Position numbers and translations under genes: made by a program
Shown here: positions 13,337 to 25,770 of the stretch, piece by piece
Numbering within the stretch: position 1 is the first letter of the stretch
How the letters are laid out: each line of letters begins with the position of its first letter
Notes under the pieces: model-generated
What the model saw: only the letters and a program-made list of their open reading frames with translations
Database searches by the model: none
Told to the model about the DNA's origin: nothing
Source: Cristatella mucedo
Lineage: Eukaryota; Bryozoa; Phylactolaemata; Cristatellidae
Direction: 5' to 3'
Assembly (NCBI GenBank): GCA_009760855.2
Contig: WPIO01000135.1
Coordinates: 1 to 64,000, forward strand
Length of the DNA stretch: 64,000 nucleotides

Positions 13337-14290
13337 CACACGCGCACGCGCATGCACGCACACACGCACATACACACTGCTACTGCTACTAGATGCTATG
13401 GTAAATTGTATTCCTGACCTCTTAAGTTAGCAAGTCTGGTGTCGTTGCTGCTGCTGCTAACCAACCTTAAGCTCGTGCTCGGAATGTCACTGCTTCACTA
13501 GCTGAGCATTAGTCAATCATGCTGCCCTACCACAGGGTCAGGCCAGTCCATACGACCCAGCACGATAACACGAGCTTAGCCTACTAAGGCTTACGACATA
13601 CAAAGGTTGTTATCAAAAATAATAAAGCACCACTGGGCCTCTATGTGTCCTAAAATGCAGCTATCTGAACTGCACGTGTCTAAGACCTACCGCACGACCT
13701 TTGTGATCGGCAAAAAAATGGCACGTCTTTAGGGCTTACTGATCTAAGATCTTGCGCATAGCTCCAAAGAGAAGTTTTCCATATATTAAACCTAGGATAT
13801 CTTGAAGTGAATTGCAAACCAAACAGATTTGGATTTAGTTCTCTTATGGCATCATTCAGATTACCGATAACAATTAGTACTTTAGTATTCTCCTCTGTTG
13901 GTGGCAGCGTAGAGATTTGGAAGGAAAGCCTCTAGGCTATTCGTTGACCGAAGGCTGCGCTTTGCCGATCCTCGGACCCAGCGCCTGGAGCTCGGCTCTG
14001 TTTGGGAGCTCATGGGGAGAGCTCTTGCATTGGGCTGCTGCGGCGGCTTTTAGAATAAATATCGCGCAATATCCAAATCGGTGTGACGCTCTACCTTTTT
14101 TAGAAGACCTTGTGTGTGCAAGAGCTCGTGTTTTGAATTGCTGCTTTACATCGGGTGCCGAATAGGCACCGGCGGCGGCCCGTGTAGTCCAGAATGACCC
14201 ACGTTGAGATCCAGGGTCTCCTCTTGAGGCTATTTACTTTCATCTCGTTGCTCGTGCTCGCAATAGGCTTACAGGGGAGGGGGATTGCCA
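13337..14290. other. Unassigned spacer with a short CA-rich tract
   Basis: A CA/CG-rich tract at 13335-13375 and ordinary sequence beyond. The frame at 13917-14165 has no recognisable domain, and I do not call it a gene. Confidence 0.4.
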
Positions 14291-14295
14291 GAGCA

Positions 14296-14338
14296 AAAGA
14301 GAGAGAGAGAGAGGGAGAGAGAGAGAGGGAGAGAGAGA

Positions 14339-14391
<53 letters not shown>

Positions 14392-14452
14392 AGAGAGAGA
14401 GAGGGAGAGAGAGAGAGGGAGGGAGAGAGAGGGGGAGAGAGAGGGAGAGAGA
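14296..14452. repeat. (GA)n microsatellite with GGGA interruptions
   Basis: A long purine-only run on the plus strand, interrupted by GGGAGA units. GA-rich sequence continues weakly to about 14640. A long homopurine tract of this kind can form triplex (H-DNA), which is inference only. Confidence 0.93.
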
Positions 14453-14640
14453 GCAAACGTATAGACCGACAGCCAAACGGATAAGTATAGGGTTTATAGA
14501 GACAGATACAGAGATAGGGATAGAGAAATAGAAGATAGAAGGGGAGAAAGAGAGTATATGGCAGGTAGAGAGAAGGGCAGCGAGGAGTAGAATGGGTATT
14601 GAGATTGGATAGAGAGAAGGGGTCTAGAGAAGGAAAGTAA

Positions 14641-15734
14641 TAGAGGTGGCAGAGAGTCTGTGCACCTGCAAATGCAGCAGTAATTGTATGGCCTTACCCA
14701 CCATTGAGCCACCTGCTGGTTCTATGTTCTGTTCGATAAACAGCCAGGCAATTATTTTGCAGCATCGTGTCCAGTTGTCTCTCCCTCTCCCTCACCCCTC
14801 TCTTTCCAATTCCCTTCCTTCGCTCTCTCCTCTCTTGCCGTCTCCTCCCTCCGGCGCCCCCAGCATCTCGAAGCTGCCTCCACTGCCTTAGCGTGGCGGC
14901 CCCACTCTCTTTTCCCAGTCAGGCTCCTCGGTGCTGCATGCGTCTGAGTGCTTCTTCGAGTCCCCTCGGCAGCTAGCTGGGCAAGCAGGCTTTCGGCTCC
15001 AGATGAGGCAGCTGCTCGTGCTCAGCAGCAACTATTCAACTGCTCCGCTCGGTCGTCGAATAGGCGCCACCCACCGCCGCTGCCCTGCCCGCCGCCTCTT
15101 TGCTGTTCGAGCACTCGGTTTCATACCGGAGTAAGAGGGATTGCAGGCCTCAAGCAGAGGCCGCTGTCAGTCACACGGCAACGCCGAGCAGTGGCGGCTG
15201 CTGCTGCTTCGGCCTGGTACCACCGTCTCGCTGTGTTAGTCTGTGCTCCGTTGCAAGGCTTTCGATCGACTGCTTAGATTCGCGTGAGATGCTAGAGGTC
15301 AGCACCTGCGCGCTTCTGATCGTCGACCGATCGATCGATCGGTCGTCGAGCGATCGAGTCGATCGCTCGCGCAAGCGGCTGTCGAGCCCTTCTTCCCTCA
15401 CCCAGTCGATGCTAGTTATCAAGTGTCGCCAGCAGCAGCAGCAACACTGCCATGTTTTGTTGGGGCTCCGAAGTCACGCGATCGCAATCTCCGTGCTGCT
15501 GCTGCTGTCACTTGCCGTGGACCAGACCATGACCTTGCCAGGGACGACCTAAAACTAGGATGGCCTCGCTGTTTGCTGCCGTGCGCGCGGCAAAAAGGCC
15601 ACGCAGCGGCAGCGAAGGTGGGACCGCAGGAGTTTTGCAGCTGGAAACTGCATGGATATTCCAGCTGCTCGGCAGTTCTGCCCGGCTGAGACTTCTGTCT
15701 AGTTGGTGGCCGTGTGTGCGCGGCCTGTCGTAGC
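14641..15734. other. CpG/GC-rich unassigned region
   Basis: Markedly richer in GC and CpG than its surroundings (about 14860-15640). It has CAG/CTG trinucleotide runs at 15428-15442 and 15497-15510 and a 22-bp CGAT palindrome at 15324-15345. It could be a promoter or first exon, but I find no coding signature. The frame at 15100-15552 is Ser/Leu-rich without a family match. Confidence 0.4.
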
Positions 15735-15890
15735 AGCCCAGGAGGGACGTACAGTGCTCGCTGCTCAGCGACCGAGGTCGTGGGCTCGAATCCTGCAGTG
15801 GGCGATTAACTGTTGCCAACAACAAGCTGTGGTGATGATAGCCTTTAAGGCTTCTCTTCTGTGGCTGAACAAATGAGGCTGTCAAATCAG
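15735..15890 (+). mobile_element. SINE-B copy (tRNA-derived)
   Basis: B-box GGCTCGAATCC at 15783-15793, preceded by gaccgaggtcgtg. The family body follows: gggcgatt, a gcaagctgtggtgatgatagcc-like segment, tttaaggcttctcttctg and aaatgaggctgtcaaatcagct. Confidence 0.75.
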
Positions 15891-16124
15891 CTCATATTAG
15901 AAGTACCTTGTCATTTTACAAATAGTGCGCAATGCTTCACTTCCTCATCCTTAACACAGCAATCACAGGAATGGTGATAGGAAGGCATTGACCTATTGAG
16001 CTCGGCCGAGTTAGTGTTGCTAGCTTTGGCATAGTGCACAGAATGTGGCACTGTGAGTGGCTGCTGCGAGTGCAGTCTGGCACGGCTGGGAGAGAATAGT
16101 GGGAGAGAGACAGAGTGAAAGGAT
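15891..16124. other. Unassigned spacer
   Basis: Between SINE-B and an L2 3' fragment. Nothing recognised. Confidence 0.4.
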
Positions 16125-16240
16125 GCATTGCATGCTGACCCTGTGCATGTCACCCCTAACCATGTTATCCCTGTTGTTTATCAAGCATGACATTACTCAC
16201 CATTCAATTCCATTTCCCTTTGCAGCAAATGTAAAGCGCT
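16125..16240 (+). mobile_element. L2 3' UTR fragment
   Basis: Matches the L2 3' UTR phrases (catgctgaccctgtgcatg, cccctaaccatgttat, tttgcagcaaatgtaaagcgc). It is cut off before the (ATT)n tail. Confidence 0.8.
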
Positions 16241-17689
16241 TTACAGTTGCTGATTTGACAGGGGCGTGACACATCTAGTACAAGTGCTGGCACGAGTCGG
16301 CTCCACAAAGAGCATCACTTTATCTAGCTAAAATTATGTTTGACCAAGTGCAACTGATATACCACAGCATTCCTATACATGAAGCAAAAACATGCGAGGT
16401 ACTAATACAAACTGAGGTAATAATAACTAGTGCTTTGAGCAAGGCAGGATTCATGGGCATAAGTAGCGTGATTTGAGCAAATGCATTCATGAGACTTAGT
16501 AACCACATTTCTTTACGACTAGCATGAAATCTAATGCCTAAATCACACCGTGGCTAAGGCAGAAGCATAAGGCACTTAAGCACAAACATAGGACACAGCA
16601 CAGTTCTCTGGGTCTCCTTGGATCACAGCCAAGTAGATGAGATAATATTATATTTACCAACGCTAAAATAGTCTCACACAAAAAATACGGCTGACCTTTA
16701 TCAAGTCACCGTTATGCCGACTGTATCCTGAAGCAAGAGTACTGCCCCGTATGTAAATGGACGACTATTAAATATAATGAACTGCATCGTCCGATCTATT
16801 TACATTTGTACTTGTTAAGCCACTCTGTTCGACACTCCAGAACACATTTGCATCTATTAACCTAATTCTCCAGCATCATGTAATCGGTCACTAGCTGAAT
16901 AAACCTTGATAGTGTACACAAGTGTCTTACCCGAGGCTGGCTAACCTTACTCATTTACATAGACGTGGTATTGATCTAAACCTTTTTAGTAAAAGACTGT
17001 CAAGTATAATAAATCAAGCCATCACCATACACAACAATCTAATGCATAGGCACCAGCACCTGCAAACATTGTGTAAGTTGAAAAACCAAAGTTGAACTGC
17101 TTGCATAATATTAAAATTTCTGCTAGCTTATTTGCTGGCTTCTGCATTTAAACATTCTATAATGTGCATGTCGTTGTACCTAGTAAGTTGTCATGCTTTG
17201 TTCAGTGCTCTGTGGGGGAAGAAGAAATAATTTTGTTCTCTTAGGAAGTAAAAAAAAAATATTACATCTTTGTTCTGCATCCACTTAAACCAGCTTCAAA
17301 TCGGTAGCCAAAGACTAAAATTCATTAAATCGTACCTACAGCCTCTGCCGTTATATATAATAATAATATAATATAATATAAGGTAATGGTCAAGATGAGA
17401 GCACCTTTACAGATTGCCCAAGGTCAACATTTAGTTCATCGGTGATTCCAGAGTACGGAAAATCTAGGCGCCTCACCTCTTTAGGAGGTAAAGAGCACAA
17501 CTTCTACAGTCTGCAATAAAATTTCTTTTCTGTAGGAAACTAAATCATGGGTCATTAAATTTTAGCAAATTACGATAGACGGACTAATAATAATACAATA
17601 ATACATTTGCATGCCACCCCCAAAGAACTGTATCTCTTCCAAACATTCTACATTTACTGTACAATAAGAATGATGACATGGCTACTGGG
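16241..17689. other. Unassigned AT-rich region
   Basis: No gene or repeat recognised over ~1.4 kb. A short (TAATA)n-like run lies at about 17355-17380. Confidence 0.45.
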
Positions 17690-17835
17690 AACAGGCACAA
17701 TGTCAACAAGCATAACAAGGTTAGAGGTGACATGCACAATGTCAAGATATATAAACGGATACAGCATGCACAGTGTCAGCAAGCATAGGCACACAAAGAA
17801 GGAATCATAAGGTCCCGCTAAATGCTGTAATAAGA
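17690..17835 (-). mobile_element. L2 3' UTR fragment, rearranged
   Basis: The minus strand carries L2 3' UTR phrases (gtgcatgtcacctctaacc, a gcatgctgacactg-like piece, agcgggaccttatgattcct). The piece around 17735-17780 appears locally duplicated. Confidence 0.6.
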
Positions 17836-20514
17836 CATGGAGCTGATCAATTACACAGCTTAGAAATCTTGATAGCTGGTCTATTCATATTGCATAATTA
17901 TCTCGATGAGCATGCACTGCCCGACTAGGATTGGTAAATAAATCTTAGCTGTTTAGCCGAAGCTCTCTGGCCACTGGAATTAAATCCAAATAAAATCTTA
18001 CGATAACATATGTTTAATAAACATGGCGATGTCACTTTCTAATAGTTTCTGTCTGCTGTAGTCTAGACTGCCAGACTTGCAACCTTGGGTAAACTCCTGC
18101 TTCAGCTATCTGCCAGCAAAGGTCAGCCAATTAAAATAGGCTTTCCTACCTTCGGCAAGATTCACACATTTAGCCGGTCTTTCAGCGCACAAGGACGTTG
18201 CCCTCTCTTTTTTTTCTTCATTCAGGAAGTAGCCAACTCGACCACGAGTGAGCAAGTTGCCGAATCGACCAAGAGACAGTACATCTGTTTACTCTACCTT
18301 AACGAATTGTACTCAATGGTATGGATCAGCTACATCGCAGCTAATTATGCCTCGACAGCTCAACAGTACAGCATTAGATAGCACTCCAAACCTAGCTCGG
18401 CGTGCGACAGCCTCGACAGCGTTTGGCACTTGGCTCTCGCACGTGTCCCACTGCTTAAATGCTTCGACGGCTTAACCTTGCTTCAATGTAAACGCCTTTA
18501 AAGTGCCTTTCTATGCATGCAGATTTAGATTGGCACATAGCCAGCGAAGCTAATGGTACACTGTCCAACAACGATTCGTCGCACCCTCGTTACTCATTCA
18601 GAGCCCATTCGATCCTAACCAGCCATCAGGGGGACCCACTTTTCTATGAAAGACCAACTTATTTTTTCTAGCTTAGCCGATTGGTGGGAGCGGTATGTGG
18701 GCACTATATATATAATCACTCGTGCTGCTTTGGCTAATGCTCCACCCTATCCTACGCAACGTCAACCGGAGGGGTCAACCGCCAGCTTCCCGAAATTGGG
18801 ACGCTCACCCAGATTCGGCTAGTTGCCAGAACAGGTCTGCAAATTACAGCTTGAGTTATCCATCTGTAGCAGTATTAGCTCAAAAATTTCTGTCGGCCTG
18901 TCAGCCTGAATACACGAACGTCTCATCTTTTCCTCATCTGTCTGAGAGCCCCGACTCGACGACAAGCGAACACGTCCAATGGGAGCACGCAACTATCAAG
19001 ATTCTAAAAATCATCGAGTCAGCTAGATCGCAGCGCTTAAGCTCGTGGATAAATTGTTCTGAAAAATATACTTTTGCGTGTAACTTGAGCGTGGAGCTTT
19101 GTCTGCGTCACACAGGGGGCTTGCAAGCCTTTTGGAGTGGATCCACCGCAAGCCACGATCAAGTCCTCCGACGCCCGAAGCAAACCCCTACCAAGCTGAT
19201 CTTCCACAATTCGATGACAGACACACGCACATGCACCGGAGGTAGTAACAAAGCTATCATTCGAAAAGCCACGAAGCCGATCAGCCAGGTACATACCTAT
19301 ATCCCTCATGCGAGTAGACGCACAAAGCCGGCGACGATTTCTTACATGACCGCCAAGCACGTTGAGCGGCCGCTACCGCCGCGCTGCGCCGCGCCGCGCG
19401 CATGCGCGACTCCTTAGCGTATAGGCTGCTGTTGTGGCGAGTCCGTTTAGCTTTCCAGGTTCGTGCAGGCCCAAGATGCAGAAAGTAACTCTACTTGCCT
19501 TCATGGTCGAGATTGTTTTCTTTTACCCTTGCGCTTGCATTTCACTATTCAAAAACCGTCGTAGGGCTACTTCAAGATGATTCTCTTCAGGCAGCACAGT
19601 ACTTTTCATTGTATGCTTGCAATTGTAGATGCCTGGACTTGGTTTCTTGAGCCCATTAGCCCTTCGCTCCTGATCGCGACGTTTGCGATGTGCGCTAATC
19701 ACCTTCAGAGTTTACCAAAACTAATGGCGATTTCCGAGGCACAAAATCATTCGCTTTCCTGACTGCAACTCCCTCACTCTGAACTCGATTATCGAAAGGG
19801 GTTAGTATCGCAAAGAATATGCCATCGCGTACTACAGGACCCTCGGGAAAGCCAAGTTGAAACCTTGGCATTATTTACCCTCTCCAGTAATATAGTCTCG
19901 GAGAAGGTTTGGTGAGCTTCTGGGATATGAATTTTGCGTTGTTTAGCAAAAAAGTCTATTTGCCTTGCCGTAGGGCAAGCATGTGATTGTTAAATGAACT
20001 GCTTCCTACTGGTATGCCCTAACCAGTAGCCCTTTTTGACTGGTCGTGCAATGTTTAAGGCACACAGATTTAAGGTTTGCTATGCGACTTAAATCGTAGC
20101 AAAAAAAGGTTAATACAATTATATTAAACTTAACTCTCGGTTTAACTCTCAGTTGCCAATCATTTGAATAATGCCGTTCTTCAGTCTATATTACTGGAGA
20201 TTTTATTTGGCAGAAAATGGAACAGCATGGATGCTGCCAGTCGGCAGCTCCAGAGTTTTGATTAACAAAGTGGCTTAAGTTATGGGGTTGAGGATTTCTT
20301 CGTGGGTTTTTAGGGGGTTCTTGAACTTTCTAGGTCAATTAATTCGTCAGATCATGCCAGCAATCCTTAATTGGGATTTATAATGTACCGTTCAAAGAAA
20401 ACCTCTAGCTTAATGCTTGCGAATACCTTCTGAGCAGTGCGAGTTACGGTAGGATTTCTCTGCTGGCACTCCTGGAGATATCGGCAGTATTTCACCCTAT
20501 TCACTACCTCATTC
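17836..20514. other. Unassigned region with a CpG-rich patch
   Basis: No gene can be supported. The frame 18722-19417 starts at GTG, and its translation shows no domain. GC and CpG peak at about 19330-19430. Sequence from 19440 to 20510 is ordinary. Confidence 0.4.
19397..19408. promoter_or_regulatory. NRF1-type site in a CpG-rich patch
   Basis: CGCGCATGCGCG fits the palindromic NRF1 consensus YGCGCAYGCGCR exactly. It sits in a run of GC/CpG bases (19362-19410), which is typical of housekeeping promoters. No adjacent exon was identified, so function is inference. Confidence 0.4.
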
Positions 20515-20985
20515 TTCTGGAGTGCCTCTCCACACTTCTACGTATCACTGGAACAGTGCTAACTGGGTTAGGCCCTATCTCAGTGAGGGATGTCAGAGTT
20601 TGCGTAGATAGCTTCTGCTTACAGTCACTCCTTGCAATGGCATTGCATCATTGTAGTCTCAGCTAATGACGCATCTAGTCAGCCGTCCCTTCGCCCAAGT
20701 GAACTTGACTTTGTTCTTCCTATGTGCTTTGCTTGCTTACCTGTGCATGAGTCAGTGCATGTTACTATCCAGTGGCGCTGTTAACCAGTGGGCATTCATT
20801 AGTGTCTTCATGTTTGCTTAAGCAGGCTGGTCAAAGAGCTTGATATAGTTTTATCATGTTTGATACCGTGCATGTTACTTAACCTGGTCATTTATTCTCT
20901 GCAGCAAGCTGTAAAGCACCTGGATAGAGACTAAGTTCTCTTAGGGCATTTTTAAGCAACTGCTGTGATGATAGTATTTGTTATT
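20515..20985 (+). mobile_element. Degenerate, internally deleted L2
   Basis: RT bases equivalent to LSSRLGITGTALQWFRSYLS (about 20518-20600) are followed, after a short unrelated stretch, by the L2 3' UTR and tail (gcagcaagctgtaaagcacctgg, gagactaagttctcttaggg). Confidence 0.7.
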
Positions 20986-21447
20986 ATTCATATAAAACAC
21001 GTCTGGCTCAAGTATTCTAAGGCTTATTACAGGCCTGGTTTAAGCGTCTTGTGCAAACAGACTGTGACCAGTGACTACCACTAATAAATAGTTAAAGTCA
21101 CTACTTAATCCAGAAAATCCACCGAAGCTTTCTTATGACTACTTCTAGGTATACATGAGTTTAATTCACTCAGCAAGCAATGTGTCTGCAGTACCCTCTT
21201 GAAGCTTTCGAGGCTTGAACTCATACTGTTGCTAATCTTGTGAAGTGTCAGTAGTCACAAAGAAAGGTAATGCGTTTTGCATTTTCTATGGCATTAATGT
21301 AATTTGGGGCTTTAGGAAATGTTATCTGGATGCAGGCTTTTTTTAATACGTTGTCTTGAGGTTTTCATAAAGGCGTTTTCACAAAAATCTGCTGCTTAGC
21401 CAAACATATGGTACATCAGGAGAGACGAAGCGCCACATCTGTGGTTA
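20986..21447. other. Unassigned spacer
   Basis: Nothing recognised. Confidence 0.4.
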
Positions 21448-22228
21448 ATAATAATAATAATAATATTGCACTTGATAAAGCGCCCTCAGAGAACTTAATC
21501 TCTTTCTAGGCGCTTTACATTTGCTGCAAAGTGATACGCAATAGAATAGTAAGTAAAATCATGCTTGAAAAACAAACATAATGAATAACATGGTTAGGGG
21601 TTACATGCACTGGGTCAGCATGCAAATGTGGTTAGTGGCAGCACGAACAGTGTCAGCACGCATAAGCACATCGAGGACGAATCACAAGGACCCACTAAAT
21701 GCTGTCCTAAATAGGTATGTTTTTAAGTTTCTTTTAAATGTGGTCAGGTCAGGGGATGTTCTGATGCAGGTCGGGAGGGAGTTCCAGGCTGTGGGAGCAT
21801 ACGAGCTAAATGCACGGTCTCCAAAGGATTTAAGGTTTGTACGAGGTATTTCTAGACTGTTGGATTCCGAAAAGCGAGTGGTACGATGCTTTGCCTGATG
21901 GGGTAGTATATCTGAAAGATAGGCTGGAGCCATAGAATGAAGAGACCTAAAAGTGAGCGACAAAACCTTGAAGTCAATCCGTTGCTTGACTGGTAACCAG
22001 TGCAGGTCGGCGAGAAGTGGAGTAATGTGGCAACTGCGACGCTCACGACAGACAAGCCTAGCTGCAGAGTTTTGCACCAGCTGCAATCGCCTGATCGCAC
22101 ATGCTGGTAGGCCAGTAAGCAGTGAGTTGCAGAAGTCGAGACGAGATGTCACGAATGCATGGACCAACTTGGACGTGGTATCCTTATCTAAACAAGCCCT
22201 AATTTTAGCAATGTTATGAAGCTGAAAT
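21448..22228 (-). mobile_element. L2 copy, young, strongly 5'-truncated
   Basis: The 3' (ATT)n tail is at 21448-21466 (as taa on plus). The UTR and an uninterrupted frame follow upstream from the stop at 21682, through LPTCIRTS, LHWLPV and [10 protein letters not shown], to [11 protein letters not shown] at 22228. There the match to other L2s ends abruptly. It is nearly identical to the copies at 1758-4485 and 28509-31731. Confidence 0.92.
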
Positions 22229-22742
22229 AGGTTCCCTGAGCTTTTCTGCATCACTTCATTGAAATGTTTGGTACACGTCTGCTGCTGTGTTGACGCTTGG
22301 AAAATAGATAGCATGCTAATATTTTCTTGCTAGCTCTTAGTTAAGTGGTAAGGTGCTCTCATGGTATGAATCAGGTTTCCACTTCTTTAGCAGGCTATAC
22401 TTTTTTGCCCACTGCAAGCAAGTTTCCAAGCATACAGGTGTGGAATGCAAGCACTTCCAGGTCATGGGCTCCAGTTCTGTAGGTTCTCCTATAGCCCCCC
22501 CCCCCCAAAGTTGGAGAGTGGTTATTACTAGGCTTGTTCTGCTGATATGCAAATGAGTTTATTTAAACAAACTGGCTTTTACTTTATCTTTTTCCTTAAG
22601 AACGTTCTTAACCCTATGTTGTTTAGTAGACAGTGAGCCTATTTCAGAGATCTATTTACCACGCAAATGCCGTTGAGGGACCGTATGTTCATTTGTTGTG
22701 TTTGGATTCGTGTTCGTTCCCATCGGCTCCTGTCTTGGTGCT
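22229..22742. other. Unassigned spacer
   Basis: Contains a 10-bp poly-C run at 22497-22506. No gene recognised. Confidence 0.4.
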
Positions 22743-23930
22743 TATAATAATGATAAAAATACATTTTATAAAGCTACCTCAGAGAACTCAATCTCTTTCT
22801 GTGTGTTTTACAATTGCTGCAAGGGAAGCGCGATCTAACGGTTAGTGTTAGCATGGTCAATATACAACCAGAATAACAAGGTTAGAGGTGACATGCCCAG
22901 ACAATGTCAGTATCCAAGCGTGATTAGTGGCAGCATTCACATTGTCAGGACGCATAAGCACACAAAGGACGTATCACAAGGACTTACTAACTGCTGTCAC
23001 AAATAGGTGCCTTTATTCAGTTCTTTTTAAATGTGGTCAAGTCAGAAAATGTGACGCAAGTCGGAAGTGAGTTCTAGGCTTTGAAACCACATGAACTCAA
23101 GGCACGGTCTTCAAAGGATTTGAGGTTTGTACGACATATGGGTTAAAGATTACATTCCAAAAGGTGGGTGGTACGATGCTTAGCCTGGTGAGGGAGTAGA
23201 TCTGATAGGTAGGCCGGAGCCAAAGAATGAAGGGACCTAAAAGTGAGTGAAAAAACCTTAAAGTCGATGCGTTGCTTGACTGGAGCCAGTGCAGCTCGGC
23301 ATGAAGTGGTGTTATTTGGCCACCCTGACGCTCACAATAGAAAAGCCTGGCCACAGAGTTTTGCACCAGCCATAAGCGCCAGAGTACACAGCCCGGTGGG
23401 CCAGTGAGCAGTGAATTATTGAAGTCAAGACGGAATGTCAAAAATGCATGGACTATTTTAGATGTGGTATCCCTGCCTAAACAACCTCAAATTTTAGCAA
23501 GATTATGTAGCTGGAAGTGGGCAGACTTGACTTTGGAACAGATGCGGTCGGCTAATGACAGGTTACTTTAAAACATGACACCTTAATTTCGTGCAGATTT
23601 AACAAGGGATATGCTGTCGGAGCAGATTTTGAACCCTAGCCTTTCCAATTTCTGAACCTAACTTGGTTTGTCTATAACTATATCTATAACTATATCTATG
23701 TCTATATATAACTATATCTATATATCTATAACTATATCTATGTCTATAACTTGGTTTGTCTATGGTTTGTCTAGTAAGTTGGTTTTTTTATCGTTCAATT
23801 TAATAAAACTCGCTGCCATCGATGATCAGATGTGATCAATGCGTTCAGCAAGGGAGTTGAGAAAATTCGACGTGCTGGTGGGCTGGAAGGGATCAAACAA
23901 AGGTGCAACAAAGTGTCATCCCATAGAAGT
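22743..23930 (-). mobile_element. Degenerate L2 copy from 3' tail to the YADD region
   Basis: The tail phrase (agctacctcagagaactcaatctc) is near 22775. The UTR, RT C-terminal blocks (FRLDFNNSLLTG, LVQNSVARL) and the region up to the bases just before YADD at about 23920 follow on the minus strand. Many indels. A (CTATAA)n-type expansion sits inside it at about 23670-23765. Confidence 0.85.
23670..23765. repeat. CTATAACTATAT-type minisatellite inside an old L2
   Basis: Irregular tandem units of ctataactatat and ctatgtctata, bounded by two copies of acttggtttgtctat (about 23658 and 23750). This suggests expansion or duplication after the L2 inserted. Confidence 0.8.
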
Positions 23931-24171
23931 AGATTGCTTGAGGGGATTCCCGTGCCTGCTTATGCATGACACTCTGGTGTATAACCGGCTTGTGCAGCTG
24001 TGCTTACACGGCGTAAATATTAGTGCACTCATTAAAGGTATTAGCTTTCGACCACTGCATGCTAGTTTACTTGCACGTGTGCTTAAAAAGCAGTACATCT
24101 TGCAAAGCCAATCACATTTGTGCTTAAGCTCCCACATCAAGCCATGCTTACTCTTTTAACTACCATGCTTT

Positions 24172-25770
24172 AACTATATATGATATAACTTTAGATGGAT
24201 TGTAAATATATGAAAAATATTACAGAAGTCAAATGTACATTATGAATTATTTCAAGCAGTTAATTGCAGCTGTCCGTATGCTTCAGACAAGTAAGCATTC
24301 GCTTAGAAGGACCTAAACGTAACATCGATACTATCTACTTCAACCACAACCATGTGTGTACAACAAAGGGCCTTGGCCGGTCACTCATTTGATACTACCC
24401 TTGATTGGAATACCTCTACTCTTGGTACCGTTGTCCCTCCAAGTGCAGAGCTAGCGCCATTCTGGTTGTACCTTTGTAATTTCAGCTAGTTAGGCAAGAT
24501 ATGTGCATGGCACGTGATAATGAGATAATGTGATAGTAAGATAACGTGCATGGCATAAACTCGTACACAAAAGCCCTTAATCCGTTTGAGTCTAATTCTG
24601 AGCAGTTAACGTCAAAGCTCTCGCTCTGTCACTCCCTCTCTCTTTCTCTCTCTCCACGTATTAAGTTGCTCATGTATATTATCTATCTTTCTCGTTTTTT
24701 TTCATTAACGCAACAATCTTTTTTCGCTTGCTCGCTGTTCGCACGTTACTCCGCTGCATTTGTGAAAGTCACTCTGTCCTATGAGGTGTCAAAGAACGAG
24801 TGTACTCTGATTAAGCGAATCTTATATTGAAGTTACATTTTGCTAATTCAGTATAATATACTCTGGAGCCTCTGTTTACATTGATGTAACACAACCATTC
24901 CGGACATCATGCACCTCATTTCTTACTGTCTCCAGGATTTCATTAATGCTCTAGAAAATCAGTAGCGCTCTGTCCGGTTGGAGGCAGGCGGGGCACAGAG
25001 CCACGATGGTCGTGCTCGTTGAGCTCTCTCTTGGTAGCTTAAGCGTAGCGACAAGGGCTATTGTAGAACAGCACAATATGTTCTCATTGTCTGCGATTGT
25101 GAGCACACTTCAGGCTGCGGTGGGCAATTCATCTTCGACAATGCCATCGCAGCCAATATTGACCTCGTCAGGGCCTGCTAAACTTTAAGCACTGATGCCC
25201 AGCAAGCCCAAGTAAGTGTACAACCTAAGTCTCCTCGATCTTAGGAAATGCAAGGGCGTGCTAGTTTGTACGGTTGATTCTACCGCGAATGAAATTTCAC
25301 CTTGGACAACTCCTACTTGCTAAGTAAGCAGTGAGTTACGTTTAATCCCGCGGAAATATTTTTTTCGAAACAAGCTAAGCCACTAACAAAAAACCATCTC
25401 TTCTGACACATTTTATCTATCACTAATTACTTCAACTGAACATTTCGGCAGACATTCTTAACGGGCACAGCAGCTTACAAAGTTACGTTAAACCAGCTAG
25501 GCAGAAAGCTAATCCGATGTAATGCATTCCGAGGTCGCACGTCTGCATGCACAGGTGCTAGAATAGTAGGTCACGATAATCCTGATTGACAAGAAGTTGC
25601 TTAATCCTAGTGTCATTCATTGCTAATAATGAGCTGCTAATACTTGGCCTTAATTCTTGACTATATTCAGCATGAATCAGCAGATTTATGGTATTAGTTT
25701 TCTCTCTGCAGGCTTGGTTACTTGCAGGTACCAAGTTAAGCTCAATCTTGTGATTACTATGTCCTAACAT
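24172..25770. repeat. Unit 1 of a ~1.6 kb head-to-tail duplication
   Basis: It starts with the phrase tatgatataactttagatgg, which recurs at 25772 (tacgatataacttcagaggg). Long collinear matches then recur downstream: cagctgtccgtatgcttcag at about 24267 with 26550; cgtgctcgttgagctctctc at about 25010 with 27450; gagctgctaatacttggcct at about 25628 with 32203. No known gene or transposon proteins seen. Confidence 0.7.

Noticed and set aside
14194-14484. Glu/Arg-rich frame and its Ser/Leu-rich complement
   Set aside because: Translation of the (GA)n microsatellite.
15100-15552. A 150-codon Ser/Arg/Leu-rich frame
   Set aside because: Non-ATG start, no domain, composition follows CGAT and CAG runs.
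15783-15793. A functional tRNA gene from the B-box match
   Set aside because: No cloverleaf with acceptor stem can be formed around it, and the flanks match the SINE-B family.
18722-19417. A 231-codon frame as a protein gene
   Set aside because: It begins at GTG rather than ATG, shows no recognisable domain and is in a region with no matching exons. CpG-rich ends alone explain its openness.
25006-25188. 60-codon frame partly preserved between the two duplicated units
   Set aside because: Similar residues (VELSLGSLSV against VEQSLGSLSV) are retained for about 20 codons, but unit 2 then shifts frame. Too short and undirected to call a gene.
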